From: Solirubrobacteraceae bacterium
GTDB lineage: Bacteria; Actinomycetota; Thermoleophilia; Solirubrobacterales; Solirubrobacteraceae
NCBI GenBank assembly: GCA_030149625.1
Contig: JASLHP010000129.1
Location: forward strand, 1 to 17,623
Direction of reading: 5' to 3'
DNA length: 17,623 nucleotides
Shown: one piece after another, positions 1-7,086 of the stretch
How positions within the stretch are numbered: the first letter of the stretch is position 1
Layout of the letters: every line of letters begins with the position of its first letter
Notes under the pieces: generated by a model
The model's database searches: none
The model's input: the letters and a program-made list of their open reading frames with translations, nothing else
What the model was told of the DNA's origin: nothing
Translations under genes and position numbers: made by a program

Positions 1-194
1 CGCGCGACGCCGTGGCAACCGAGCAGCGCGTCGATCTGATGCTCGAGGCCGACTCCGGTGAGCTGTCCGTGCTCGAGACGAACGTCGGCCCCGGCCTGAC
101 CGAAACGAGCCTGCTGCCGCTTGCGGCTGACGCGGCCGGCATCGGTTTCGAGGAACTCGTCGACCGGGTCCTGTCCACCGCCTTCACGCGCTAG
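1..194 (+). CDS. ddl: D-alanine--D-alanine ligase, C-terminal end (partial)
   Basis: This is the last ~63 codons of a gene that begins before the window, in the frame with codons at 3, 6, 9 and so on, ending with TAG at 192-194. The residues fit the C-terminal ATP-grasp end of D-Ala-D-Ala ligase: RVDLML, then LETNVGPGLTETSLLP, then AADAAGIGFEELVDRVL. In this family the Glu and Asn of the ExN motif bind Mg-ATP, and the following PGxTxxS loop closes the active site; both are visible. The usual ExNTxPGMT reads ETNVGPGLT here, a mild variation. The enzyme makes the D-Ala-D-Ala dipeptide for peptidoglycan in the cytoplasm. It converges on the DUF151 gene, with 10 bp between the stop codons. Another ATP-grasp ligase is possible, but the TETSLLP and GIGFEEL segments favour Ddl. 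Confidence 0.85.
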   Translation, partial: RDAVATEQRVDLMLEADSGELSVLETNVGPGLTETSLLPLAADAAGIGFEELVDRVLSTAFTR

Positions 195-204
195 CCGCGG
201 ACGG

Positions 205-696
205 TCAGGAATCGCCCGCGGCGAAGTCCTCCGGCGAGACCTGATCCAGGAACTCCTTGAACTTTTCGACGACGTCCTCGGACTCCTCGACGTCGTGCTC
301 GAACTCGATCGCGGACTCGGAGATCACCTCCTCGGCGGCGTAGATCGGCGCGCCGGAGCGCACCGCGAGAGCGATCGCGTCGCTCGGCCGCGAGTCGATC
401 TCGAGCTCGCGTCCGTTCACGCTGAGGGTGATCGAGGCGAAGAACGTGTTCTCGCGCAGCTCGGTGACGGACACCTGCGTGCACTTGACGTCCAGCTCGC
501 CGAGAATGTCGCACATCAGATCGTGCGTCATCGGGCGTGGCGTACCGGCGCCCTGCAGCTTCATCAGGATCGACGCGGCCTCGGGGTGCCCAATCCAGAT
601 CGGCAGGAACTTGTTGCCGTCGACTGTCTTCAAGAGCACGATCGGCTGCTTGCCAACCATGTCGAAGCTGACGCCGTAGATCACCATCTCCTGCAC
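205..696 (-). CDS. Bifunctional nuclease (DUF151/BFN) domain protein
   Basis: The product is 163 aa. Residues ~1-130 form a single DUF151 (bifunctional nuclease) domain. Recognisable segments are VIYGVSFDMVGKQPIVLLK, FLPIWIGHPEAASI, TPRPMTHDLM, FFASITL and IDSRPSDAIALAVRSGAPIYA. The C-terminal ~30 residues are acidic (EHDVEESEDVVEKFKEF), a tail often seen in actinobacterial members. Family proteins have been reported to have RNase/DNase activity, but the physiological role in bacteria is poorly known. I chose the GTG at 694-696: GGAGGA at 702-707 ends 5 nt before it, while the in-frame ATG at 685-687 has only a GAG too close to act as a ribosome site. A TATACT -10 lies at 725-730. The gene is probably monocistronic, being flanked by a convergent gene and a 108 bp gap. 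Confidence 0.9.
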   Translation of the reverse strand: MQEMVIYGVSFDMVGKQPIVLLKTVDGNKFLPIWIGHPEAASILMKLQGAGTPRPMTHDLMCDILGELDVKCTQVSVTELRENTFFASITLSVNGRELEIDSRPSDAIALAVRSGAPIYAAEEVISESAIEFEHDVEESEDVVEKFKEFLDQVSPEDFAAGDS

Positions 697-724
697 AGGG
701 GTCCTCCGGGAGGGGGGGAGTCAG

Positions 725-730
725 AGTATA
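725..730 (-). promoter_or_regulatory. Probable -10 element of the DUF151 gene
   Basis: Read on the minus strand this is TATACT. It places a start of transcription around 717-719 and gives a leader of roughly 22 nt carrying the GGAGGA ribosome site (702-707). No clear -35 was seen at 16-18 bp upstream. Confidence 0.5.
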
Positions 731-804
731 GGTACCGGCAGGGCCGCCGGCGAGCGGCTGGGTCGTGTGTCCGAGGCCTCAACGGGGCGGCGCGCCCATG
801 CGTC

Positions 805-1248
805 TCAGCGGAAGCTCCACAGCTTGTTTCCGAGGAAGTTGAGCGGCATCGAAGCGGCCACAGCGAGCGCCTGGGCAGGCACCTTTGCGAACCCGGCGCC
901 CTGTACGAGCAGTGTCAGCGTCAGCAGGCTGAACGCCTCGGCGGCCAGACTGACGAGCAGGAAGCGGGCCGCCTGCGAGCGCGCGCGGCCGTCGGCGGCG
1001 TCAAACGTCCAGTGGCGGTTGAGCACGAAGTTGTTGACGACGGCGACGAGCCACGCGATCACGCTGGCGAAGCGGAAGTCGACCCCGATGCCATGCACGC
1101 ACAGCGTGTAGACGGCCAGGTTGACGATGAAGCCGACGCCGCCGACGAAGCCAAAGCGCACGAGCTGCATCCAGTTGGCCGGCTTGCGCATGCCGTGGAG
1201 CAGCCGAACGTGCGACCGCAGCTCGACGGCCGTCGCTTGATCGTGCAT
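805..1248 (-). CDS. GtrA-family membrane protein
   Basis: From the ATG at 1246-1248 the product is 147 aa, the usual GtrA size. There are four predicted membrane helices at about residues 29-51, 57-78, 95-116 and 122-143. The two family signatures NNFVLNRHWTF (after helix 2) and LNFLGNKLWSFR (C-terminus) are both present. GtrA-like proteins are thought to flip or assist transfer of polyprenyl-linked sugars across the membrane for modification of wall polymers, teichoic acids or arabinogalactan. The frame stays open upstream to 1497, but that part would run antisense through the lipoprotein gene and reads as low-complexity Ala/Pro/Arg. The chosen ATG sits 6 nt after a TACCCT -10-like hexamer, which fits a leaderless mRNA. 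No glycosyltransferase gene is adjacent, so the substrate is unknown. Confidence 0.85.
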   Translation of the reverse strand: MHDQATAVELRSHVRLLHGMRKPANWMQLVRFGFVGGVGFIVNLAVYTLCVHGIGVDFRFASVIAWLVAVVNNFVLNRHWTFDAADGRARSQAARFLLVSLAAEAFSLLTLTLLVQGAGFAKVPAQALAVAASMPLNFLGNKLWSFR

Positions 1249-1254
1249 CGCACC

Positions 1255-1260
1255 AGGGTA
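1255..1260 (-). promoter_or_regulatory. Leaderless-type -10 of the GtrA gene
   Basis: The minus strand reads TACCCT, then 6 nt (GGTGCG), then the ATG at 1246-1248. This spacing puts the transcription start at or next to the A of ATG. It matches the TANNNT-n6/7-RTG pattern of actinobacterial leaderless genes. No Shine-Dalgarno sequence is present. Confidence 0.45.
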
Positions 1261-1287
1261 GCGACCCATCGCGCCGGACGGTACCGC

Positions 1288-1293
1288 TAGCCT
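1288..1293 (+). promoter_or_regulatory. Leaderless-type -10 of the NlpC/P60 lipoprotein gene
   Basis: TAGCCT is followed by 7 nt (AGGCGCC) and the ATG at 1301. There is no Shine-Dalgarno sequence, so a leaderless transcript is likely. The element lies 28 bp from the opposing GtrA -10, so the two promoters are nearly back to back. Confidence 0.45.
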
Positions 1294-1300
1294 AGGCGCC

Positions 1301-2113
1301 ATGACCTTCCCGCGGAAGGCACTCGCGATGGCCGGCTGCCTACTGGCGCTCGGCGCGCTGAGCGCGTGCGGCGAAGCGACGGTCGGCTCCGTCGCGCCGG
1401 CGGCGAAGCGTGCCGGCAAGTCCGACCCGCCGCCGCGCGCCGCGGCCGCCGCCAAAGCGGGCACGATCGCCGGCTCCGATCGCGCGGGGGCGCCCAAGGA
1501 GGTCGCTGACCCACTCGAAGCTGACAGCTATCCTGCGCCGGCATCCGTCGAACACGCGAGCGCCGCCGCGCCGGCGAAGGCCGGCGCGATTGTCGCAGCG
1601 GGCGCCCCGTCGACGGCGGAAGTGCGCAAGGAGCTCTCGCAGATGCAGGCCGTGGAACGCAGCTCCAGGCAACAGCGGCAGCTGCGACTCACGCCCGTGC
1701 CCGGCGGCGAGTCGATCGGCGGCAACGGCACGATCCCGATTCCGACGAACGTCCCGGAAGTCGTACAGAAGGTGATCGCGGGCGCGAACGAGATCGCCGA
1801 CTTCCCTTACGTGTACGGAGGCGGACACGGGTCGTTCATCGACAACGCGTACGACTGCTCGGGCTCGGTCAGCTATGCGCTCGCGGCGGGGGGGCTGCTG
1901 AGCGCACCGGAGACCTCCGGCCAGCTCGAGAGCTGGGGCGCTCCCGGTCCGGGCAAGTACATCACGGTGTACGCAAACGCCGGGCACACCTACATGTACG
2001 TCGACGGCATCCTCTACGACACGGCGGGGCGCAGCGGCGTGTATGCCTCGCGCTGGCAGGTGCAGCCCACCGACAACGCCGGCTACGTCGTGCGCCACTG
2101 GCCGGGGCTGTAG
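1301..2113 (+). CDS. NlpC/P60-family lipoprotein, putative peptidoglycan hydrolase
   Basis: The product is 270 aa. Residues 1-23 are a lipoprotein signal with lipobox LSAC (Cys23). Residues ~24-125 are a low-complexity Ala/Pro/Lys spacer that probably spans the wall. Residues ~150-270 form an NlpC/P60-like papain-fold domain. YVYGGG precedes the nucleophile in YDCSGS (Cys186), and the likely catalytic His is in NAGHTYMYV (His229). Enzymes of this family cleave bonds within peptide stems, typically D-Glu-diaminopimelate. The domain is short and diverged, so the exact bond is not predictable. Start: the ATG lies 7 nt after a TAGCCT -10. The small membrane protein gene begins 5 bp after the stop, so the two are probably co-transcribed. 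It could also be a non-catalytic wall-binding relative, but the Cys and His are both in place. Confidence 0.82.
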   Translation: MTFPRKALAMAGCLLALGALSACGEATVGSVAPAAKRAGKSDPPPRAAAAAKAGTIAGSDRAGAPKEVADPLEADSYPAPASVEHASAAAPAKAGAIVAAGAPSTAEVRKELSQMQAVERSSRQQRQLRLTPVPGGESIGGNGTIPIPTNVPEVVQKVIAGANEIADFPYVYGGGHGSFIDNAYDCSGSVSYALAAGGLLSAPETSGQLESWGAPGPGKYITVYANAGHTYMYVDGILYDTAGRSGVYASRWQVQPTDNAGYVVRHWPGL

Positions 2114-2118
2114 GCAGC

Positions 2119-2322
2119 ATGGCGCTCACGCTCGCGTGGTTCGTGAGCGTGGCGGTGTCGGTGCCGATGGCGCTCGGCGGTGAAGCCGAAACGTCCAGCA
2201 GCACGGGGCTGGGCGTCGTCTCGGTGGCGTCGATCGCGCTCGGCTACGTCGGCCTGTTCGCGCTGTGGTTCTTCGTGTTTCGCGACAGGACGCGCTCGAA
2301 GCGCAAGAAGGACCGCGAGTGA
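2119..2322 (+). CDS. Small two-helix membrane protein, function unknown
   Basis: The product is 67 aa. It has hydrophobic helices at about residues 3-20 and 33-54, a short polar loop between them (EAETSSSTG), and a strongly basic C-terminal tail (RDRTRSKRKKDRE) that would sit in the cytoplasm. I do not recognise a family. Nearly every third codon position is G or C, as in the neighbours, which supports real coding. The ATG is 5 bp after the stop of the NlpC/P60 lipoprotein gene and has only a weak purine stretch ahead of it, so translation is probably coupled. A role linked to the lipoprotein is a guess from position only. Confidence 0.6.
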   Translation: MALTLAWFVSVAVSVPMALGGEAETSSSTGLGVVSVASIALGYVGLFALWFFVFRDRTRSKRKKDRE

Positions 2323-2332
2323 GCGATGGCGC

Positions 2333-2346
2333 CGGCTGGTCAGCCG
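2333..2346. repeat. Short palindromic stem at a convergent gene end
   Basis: CGGCTG-GT-CAGCCG is a 6 bp inverted repeat that covers the minus-strand stop codon (2340-2342) and lies 10 bp after the plus-strand stop. It could help end transcription from both sides, but no T-tract follows on either strand, so I do not call a terminator. Confidence 0.25.
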
Positions 2347-4487
2347 AGCGTGACGTTGCTGAGGACCGTCGTGGTGAGCGGGTTGCTCTTGGCGGCGTTG
2401 CGCACGATCATGCGCAGCATCAGCGAGAGTTTGTGCGCACGCGCGAGACGCGCGGCGTTGCGCTTGGAGAAGACGATGTGCACGGCGCTGTGTCCGGCTT
2501 TGGTCGTCACGAGGATCGCTTTGGCGATCACGAGCTCCGCCGGCGAGCCGGCGGGTAGTCCCGTGGCGGGCGTGCCGCTGATTCCAAGACGGCGAGCGAC
2601 GGCGCTGCTGAGCAGCACCTCCAGGCGCCCGGCGACCTGCTCGTTGACCGAGTAGCTGACGAGCAGTCCTCTGTGCAGTGCGGTCCGCAGCTTCTGATGA
2701 GCGATCGCGGCAGCGGCGATCGGCGCGGGAATCGTCGCCGTGCCTTCGCCCGCGGCGGAGCCCGTGCCTTGCGTGGTCGAGCCCGTGCCCTGCGTGGTCG
2801 AGCCGCCGGCGCTGCCACTGCCGGAGCCTGCGCTTCCGGGGCTGCTCGAAGGCGGCGGCGGCCCGTTGACGGTGATCGTGTGGGTGACGGAGATCGTGTC
2901 TCCGGCGACGTCTTTCACGGTGAGCGTCACGTCGTAGCTGCCGCCGTATTGATATGAGTGAAACTCGCTGGCGGCGCATGGACTCAAGAAGGGGGATTCG
3001 CAGGTCGGCGAGCCGGGTGCGTAGCCGCTGACTTCGGGCGTACCGTCGCCGAAGTTCCAGGTGTAAGTCGCGTAGTTGGGCTGCGGCGCGCCAGAGCTCG
3101 AGTAGTCGAGGCCGGCGTCGAGCGCGATGTCGGATCCCATGCCGTTGAAGCCGACGATTTCACCTGTGTTGACAGGGTCTGGCAGGGTGAATTTGGGCAC
3201 GAGGTTGACGTTGTTCAGGCACGGGACGCCGGGGTAGGGCAGCCGCTCCGCGGCGAGGCTGAAGGCGTCGTTCAGGTAGTAGTCGCCGCCACCGAACGTC
3301 TGGTCGTAGAGCGAGCCGGCGCCGGTTTCCGGATTCGCGCTGGAGCTGCCCCCGCGCGTCGCTCCGAACAGAAAGCGGCACTCGTCCGTGTTCTCATATT
3401 TGTGTTCGTCCTGCCAGGCGTTCAGCAGCGGATCGGTGACCATGTTCTGCTGCTCGAGGCTGAGCTGGTTGATGATCAGGTCGGAGAGCCCGTAGTCACA
3501 GGTGCCGTCCGTGTCCGGGCAGGGAACCTGCTGGTTGGGCTGCTGCTCGCGTGGGTGTTCCTCGAGTTCGTAGCCGGATTTGCCTGTCGGGTCGATGCCG
3601 TCGTCCTGACATTCGATGCCCGAGCGGCGGTCACTCGCTTCGATGAGATGCCCGTCGCCGAAGCCACCCGCCGTCCATGGGATGACGGCGTACAGGATCG
3701 TGCTGCCGTCGCCCGAGGCGAGACCGTCCGGGTTGATGTCGGCGTGGTAGCTGCAGAAGCTGTGTTCGTAGCTTTCTTCGCTCGATTCCGCGTAGTCGGA
3801 GCAGTGGCCGGCAGCTTTGCCGCCGTCGAGGCAGACGGTCACGCCGGGGGGGGTGAGCAGGTAGTAGACGGTGCCGAGGCCCTTGGGGAGTTTGTCGCGT
3901 GCGATGAACGATTCGAGTTCGCCCGCAACCTGCGTGCTCGTGAGGCAGACGGCGGTGGGAGGCCCTTCGAGCGTCAGGCCGATCTGGTCGGCCACCGCGA
4001 ACGGTTCGGGGTCGACGCAGCCGGGGGTGGGGTAGGCGTGCGCGTCAACGTAGCCGCCCTTGTAGCTCTGAGCGTAAACAGCTGGGCGGTTCGACTTGTC
4101 CGTGTACTGCGCATCGACCGCGTAGACCGTGTCGAGAGCGCCGCTGGCGTAGCCGACCTGTTCGAAGTAGTCTTCGATCGACGACTGCCATTCGCCCCAG
4201 TAATGGTCGGTCGGGTCCCAGAAGATCGCATAGGCGCCGGTCCCGTGCAGCACCGGGTTCCCGGCGGGATTGGCATACGTTTTCGGCTTGCTCGCCTCCG
4301 GATAAACGCTGCTCGCCCGTGGTTGCAGACCGACCGTCACCGGGCCGACGCTCGTCACGACGGCCCCCGCGGGCGCGGCCGTGAGAAGCAGCGCCGCGGC
4401 GCCCGTGGCGAGGCCCCCGGCGAACGTGAGACGCCCACCCGGGCGTCGGGCGATCAGGCTGTTTAGCAAGCGCGCGAAGATGGTCAC
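2340..4487 (-). CDS. Secreted PKD-domain protein with a degenerate metallopeptidase-like N-terminal region
   Basis: The product is 715 aa from the GTG at 4485-4487, which follows GAGAGG at 4491-4496. Residues 1-42 form a Sec signal ending APAGA|VV. Residues ~75-435 are a Cys-rich extracellular region. FCSYHAD (244-250), ILYAVIPW (264-271) and VTDPLLNAWQDE (350-361) recall bacterial EXORDIUM-like/zinc-peptidase-like secreted proteins, but where those usually have SHE, SLE is found here. Residues ~440-542 are one PKD domain (TWNFGDGTPEVSG, then SYQYGGSYDVTLTVKD). A Pro/Ser/Gly linker follows with two TTQGTGS repeats. Residues ~595-715 resemble the C-terminal beta module common on Thermoleophilia surface proteins. 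No anchor or sorting signal is seen, so it is probably released or wall-associated. The frame is open further upstream, but that part is Arg-rich and antisense to the neighbouring gene's leader. The PKD domain and secretion are sure; the N-terminal assignment is tentative. Confidence 0.75.
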   Translation of the reverse strand: MTIFARLLNSLIARRPGGRLTFAGGLATGAAALLLTAAPAGAVVTSVGPVTVGLQPRASSVYPEASKPKTYANPAGNPVLHGTGAYAIFWDPTDHYWGEWQSSIEDYFEQVGYASGALDTVYAVDAQYTDKSNRPAVYAQSYKGGYVDAHAYPTPGCVDPEPFAVADQIGLTLEGPPTAVCLTSTQVAGELESFIARDKLPKGLGTVYYLLTPPGVTVCLDGGKAAGHCSDYAESSEESYEHSFCSYHADINPDGLASGDGSTILYAVIPWTAGGFGDGHLIEASDRRSGIECQDDGIDPTGKSGYELEEHPREQQPNQQVPCPDTDGTCDYGLSDLIINQLSLEQQNMVTDPLLNAWQDEHKYENTDECRFLFGATRGGSSSANPETGAGSLYDQTFGGGDYYLNDAFSLAAERLPYPGVPCLNNVNLVPKFTLPDPVNTGEIVGFNGMGSDIALDAGLDYSSSGAPQPNYATYTWNFGDGTPEVSGYAPGSPTCESPFLSPCAASEFHSYQYGGSYDVTLTVKDVAGDTISVTHTITVNGPPPPSSSPGSAGSGSGSAGGSTTQGTGSTTQGTGSAAGEGTATIPAPIAAAAIAHQKLRTALHRGLLVSYSVNEQVAGRLEVLLSSAVARRLGISGTPATGLPAGSPAELVIAKAILVTTKAGHSAVHIVFSKRNAARLARAHKLSLMLRMIVRNAAKSNPLTTTVLSNVTLG
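2758..2799 (-). repeat. 21 bp tandem repeat, two copies
   Basis: Two adjacent 21 bp units (2758-2778 and 2779-2799) differ only at 2769/2790. They encode the TTQGTGS heptad pair in the linker between the PKD domain and the C-terminal module. The single difference is synonymous (CAA versus CAG, Gln). Confidence 0.8.
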
Positions 4488-4687
4488 GAGCCTCTCATCG
4501 GCAGACCCTGCTGGTTGCCTTAGCCCGCTGGACGGCCGTGCATCGCGAGCCATGCGATGTCGTCGTCTGGCTGCTGGGAAACAGCATCCGAGAGTGCCCC
4601 GCCATCCGTCCACGCGACGGCGCGGCCCGACAGCCGTCTGCGTGTCGATCCGATGCAAACCGTGTGCGTGCCAATGGACCGAGGCGG
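4488..4687. promoter_or_regulatory. Divergent intergenic region between the PKD and c-di-GMP genes
   Basis: This 200 bp stretch separates two divergent starts and must hold both promoters. I see no strong -10 on either strand. It carries a perfect 6 bp inverted repeat, CATCGC (4541-4546) and GCGATG (4554-4559) with a 7 nt spacer, which could be an operator or a leader hairpin. No ORF with convincing coding character is present. Confidence 0.4.
4541..4559. repeat. Inverted repeat in the divergent promoter region
   Basis: CATCGC, 7 nt, GCGATG: the arms are perfect. It lies 54 bp from the PKD gene start and 129 bp from the c-di-GMP gene start. It could be a protein-binding site for shared control; no known operator is recognised. 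Confidence 0.35.
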
Positions 4688-7036
4688 ATGGGCCCGATCG
4701 TGCGGTGGCGCAGAGGCTCGTGGGCCGTCGCCGCCGTCGCGCTGGCGCTCGTAGGGTCACTCGCCGCGGCGCTCGGCGCACGCGCGGTGGCACGTTCGGA
4801 AGCCGGCAAGGCACGACTCGCCTCCCACCTCGCCTCGAGCGAGATCGCCTCGGCGCTGACCCTGGCGCTGCAGCACGAGGAAGATCTGGTCGTCAGCGCG
4901 AGCGCATTCGTCGCCGGCAACCCGGGAGCGTCGGCGGCCGGCTTCGATCGGTGGGCGGAATCGGTGCACGCGATGCAGCGCTACCCGGAGCTGCGCAATC
5001 TCGGTCTCGTCGAGCTCGTACCGGCGGCGCGCCTGCGAGCGTTCGAGGCGCGACTGGCGGCCGCGCCGGTACGGCCGCTGGGTCCCGACTCCGTCGGGAC
5101 GACCGGGCCACTGCGGATCCTGCCGCCGGGAAATCGGCCGTACTACTGCTTCGCGGTCGCGGGACTCGCGCGCAACGCCGCGAGCTACATCCCCGCGGGC
5201 ATGGACTACTGCGCGATCGCGCCGACGCTGGTGAGCGCGCGCGAAACCGGCGTCGCGACATATGCGCCCGTCGTCGGCGGCAAGACGACCTCGCTGGGCG
5301 TCGAGACCCCGGTCTACATGGGCGGACGTGTGCCCAAGACCGTGACGGCGCGACTGCGCGCGTTCGTCGGCTGGCTGGGCGAGCTGATCGTGCCTGACGT
5401 GGTGCTTGCGCGCGCGCTCGCGGGGCACCCGAACGTCGCTGTGCGCTTCAGCTACTCCTCGGGCCACACGCATGCCGTGTTCTCCAGCGGGGCCCTCCCC
5501 GCTCACGCGCTCGGCAGGAAGATCGTGCTCGGCAACGGCTGGACCGTGCAGAGCTTTGCCGCCGCCGTCTCGAGCAGCGTGTTCGAGAGCTCGCACGCGC
5601 TGCTCTTGCTGATCGCCGGGGTGCTGCTGAGCGCGACGCTGGGAGTGCTCGTGCTCGTGCTCGCCACCGGGCGCAGGCGCGCGCTGACGCTGGTGCACGA
5701 GAAGACACGCGAGCTCTCCCACCAGGCTCTGCACGATCCACTCACAGGCCTGCCCAACCGCGCGCTGGTGCTGGACCGCGCAAAGCAGATGCTCGCGCGT
5801 ACCTCGCGCCAGCCGGGCACGGTCGCGGGAGCACTGTACGTCGACATCGACGGCTTCAAGCACGTCAACGACAACCTCGGCCACGCCGCCGGCGATCGGC
5901 TGTTGCGAATCGCCGGCGAACGGCTGCAGGGCGCCGTGCGTGAGCACGACACCGTCGGGCGCTTGGGCGGAGACGAGTTCGTCGTTCTGGTCGAGGTGAG
6001 CAGCGACGAGCTGACGCCGGACATGCTCGCCGACCGCCTCACCGAGACGCTGCGCGAGCCCGTCGAACTCGGCGACGACGGCAAGCTGTTCTCGATCACC
6101 GCCAGCATCGGCGTCGCCAGCGGGCGCTACGCCACTCCAGACGATCTGCTGCGCGACGCGGACCTCGCTCTATATGCCGCCAAGGCGGCGGGGAAGGACC
6201 GCTACGCGCTGTTCGACGCGAGCCTGTACGCCGATGCCGAAGGCCGGCTCGCGCTCGAGGCCGATTTGAGCACGGCCGTGGACGACGGTCAGCTGTTCCT
6301 GCTCTACCAGCCGATCTTCGACCTCGCGACGCGGCGGATGGTGGGCGTCGAGGCGCTCGTGCGCTGGCGCCACCCGCGGCGCGGAGTCGTGCCGCCGAGC
6401 AGCTTCATCCCGCTCGCCGAGGAGAGCCGGCTGATCGTGCCGATCGGGCGCTGGGTGCTCGAGGAGGCGTGCCGACAGGCGGCGAGCTGGACCGCCGAAG
6501 GCTTCAGCCTCGGAATCTCCGTGAACGTGTCCGCCTATCAACTCAACCGCAAGGAATTCGTGGAGGACGTTCGCGAGGCGCTCGAAAGCTCTGGCATCGC
6601 ACCGTCTTCGCTCACGCTCGAGATCACCGAGACGGCCCTCGTGCGCGACGTGCCGGCGGCGTGCGAGCGCCTGGAGGAGGTCAAGACGCTGGGGGTGCGC
6701 GTCGCGATCGACGACTTCGGCACCGGCTACGCCTCGCTCTCGCATCTGCAGCGGATGCCCGTCGACATCCTCAAGATCGACAGGAGCTTCGTGGCGGCGT
6801 TGAACGACGGGGGCCAGAGTCGTGAGCTGCTCGCCGCGATTCTCGTCGTCGGACAATCGTTGTCGCTGAGCGTCGTCGCTGAGGGCATCGAGGAGCACGA
6901 TCAGCGAGTGACGCTGGAAGAGATGGGCTGCGAGATGGCGCAGGGCTTTCTGCTCGGGCATCCGGCCGCGCCCGACGACCTCCGGGAGCTGCTCGCGCAG
7001 GGAGAGTTCACTACAGTCACCCCTTCCGTCGCCTGA
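4688..7036 (+). CDS. Membrane CHASE-GGDEF-EAL cyclic-di-GMP cyclase/phosphodiesterase
   Basis: The product is 782 aa from the ATG at 4688. Helices at ~12-33 and ~303-327 bracket an extracytoplasmic sensor (~45-295) that looks like a CHASE domain (RYPELRNLGLVELVPAARL). The GGDEF domain (~345-508) has an intact LGGDEF active site (427-431) and an inhibitory site RxxD (R418-D421) exactly five residues before it, so product feedback is likely. The EAL domain (~522-770) keeps the catalytic set: EAL (555-557), Asn613, Glu645, Asp675-Asp676, Lys696 and Glu732. Both activities could therefore work, making and breaking c-di-GMP at the membrane in response to an outside ligand. The frame is open to 4538, but the extra residues lack structure and would precede helix 1. 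GAGG at 4681-4684 is a close but usable ribosome site. Confidence 0.92.
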   Translation: MGPIVRWRRGSWAVAAVALALVGSLAAALGARAVARSEAGKARLASHLASSEIASALTLALQHEEDLVVSASAFVAGNPGASAAGFDRWAESVHAMQRYPELRNLGLVELVPAARLRAFEARLAAAPVRPLGPDSVGTTGPLRILPPGNRPYYCFAVAGLARNAASYIPAGMDYCAIAPTLVSARETGVATYAPVVGGKTTSLGVETPVYMGGRVPKTVTARLRAFVGWLGELIVPDVVLARALAGHPNVAVRFSYSSGHTHAVFSSGALPAHALGRKIVLGNGWTVQSFAAAVSSSVFESSHALLLLIAGVLLSATLGVLVLVLATGRRRALTLVHEKTRELSHQALHDPLTGLPNRALVLDRAKQMLARTSRQPGTVAGALYVDIDGFKHVNDNLGHAAGDRLLRIAGERLQGAVREHDTVGRLGGDEFVVLVEVSSDELTPDMLADRLTETLREPVELGDDGKLFSITASIGVASGRYATPDDLLRDADLALYAAKAAGKDRYALFDASLYADAEGRLALEADLSTAVDDGQLFLLYQPIFDLATRRMVGVEALVRWRHPRRGVVPPSSFIPLAEESRLIVPIGRWVLEEACRQAASWTAEGFSLGISVNVSAYQLNRKEFVEDVREALESSGIAPSSLTLEITETALVRDVPAACERLEEVKTLGVRVAIDDFGTGYASLSHLQRMPVDILKIDRSFVAALNDGGQSRELLAAILVVGQSLSLSVVAEGIEEHDQRVTLEEMGCEMAQGFLLGHPAAPDDLRELLAQGEFTTVTPSVA
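5082..5100. repeat. Perfect 8 bp hairpin inside the CHASE coding region
   Basis: GTCCCGAC, TCC, GTCGGGAC: a perfect stem with a three-base loop, coding for part of GPDSVGTTG in the sensor domain. It may be chance in GC-rich DNA or a fold in the mRNA. No T-tract follows. Confidence 0.5.
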
Positions 7037-7086
7037 CGGCCCCGGCGGACGTTCCACCCTGAGCGATCCCAAGGGGATTCGCTACC

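Noticed and set aside
741..762. Intrinsic terminator between the DUF151 and GtrA genes
   Set aside because: Only a 5 bp GC stem (GCCGC/GCGGC) with no T-tract, and it lies upstream of the DUF151 promoter on that strand.
121..1290. A 389-codon plus-strand frame across the DUF151 and GtrA genes
   Set aside because: It runs antisense through two genes with recognisable families and has no motif of its own.
1249..1497. N-terminal extension of GtrA by 83 residues
   Set aside because: It is Ala/Pro-rich, antisense to the lipoprotein gene, and absent from GtrA proteins; ATG 1248 has a leaderless -10.
2958..4466. A 502-codon open frame on the plus strand opposite the PKD gene
   Set aside because: The minus-strand product has a signal peptide and PKD domain; the plus-strand product looks like low-complexity antisense translation.
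4488..4680. A cyclic-di-GMP (GEMM-I) riboswitch in the minus-strand leader of the PKD gene
   Set aside because: Fragments such as CACGCACA and GGCTAAGG recall the consensus, but the core GGGCAAACC and GACGCAAAGCC elements with their pairing are missing or out of order. A covariance-model search (Rfam RF01051) would settle it.
7026..7039. Terminator hairpin at the end of the c-di-GMP gene
   Set aside because: CCGTC-GCCT-GACGG is only a 5 bp stem spanning the stop codon, without a T-tract.
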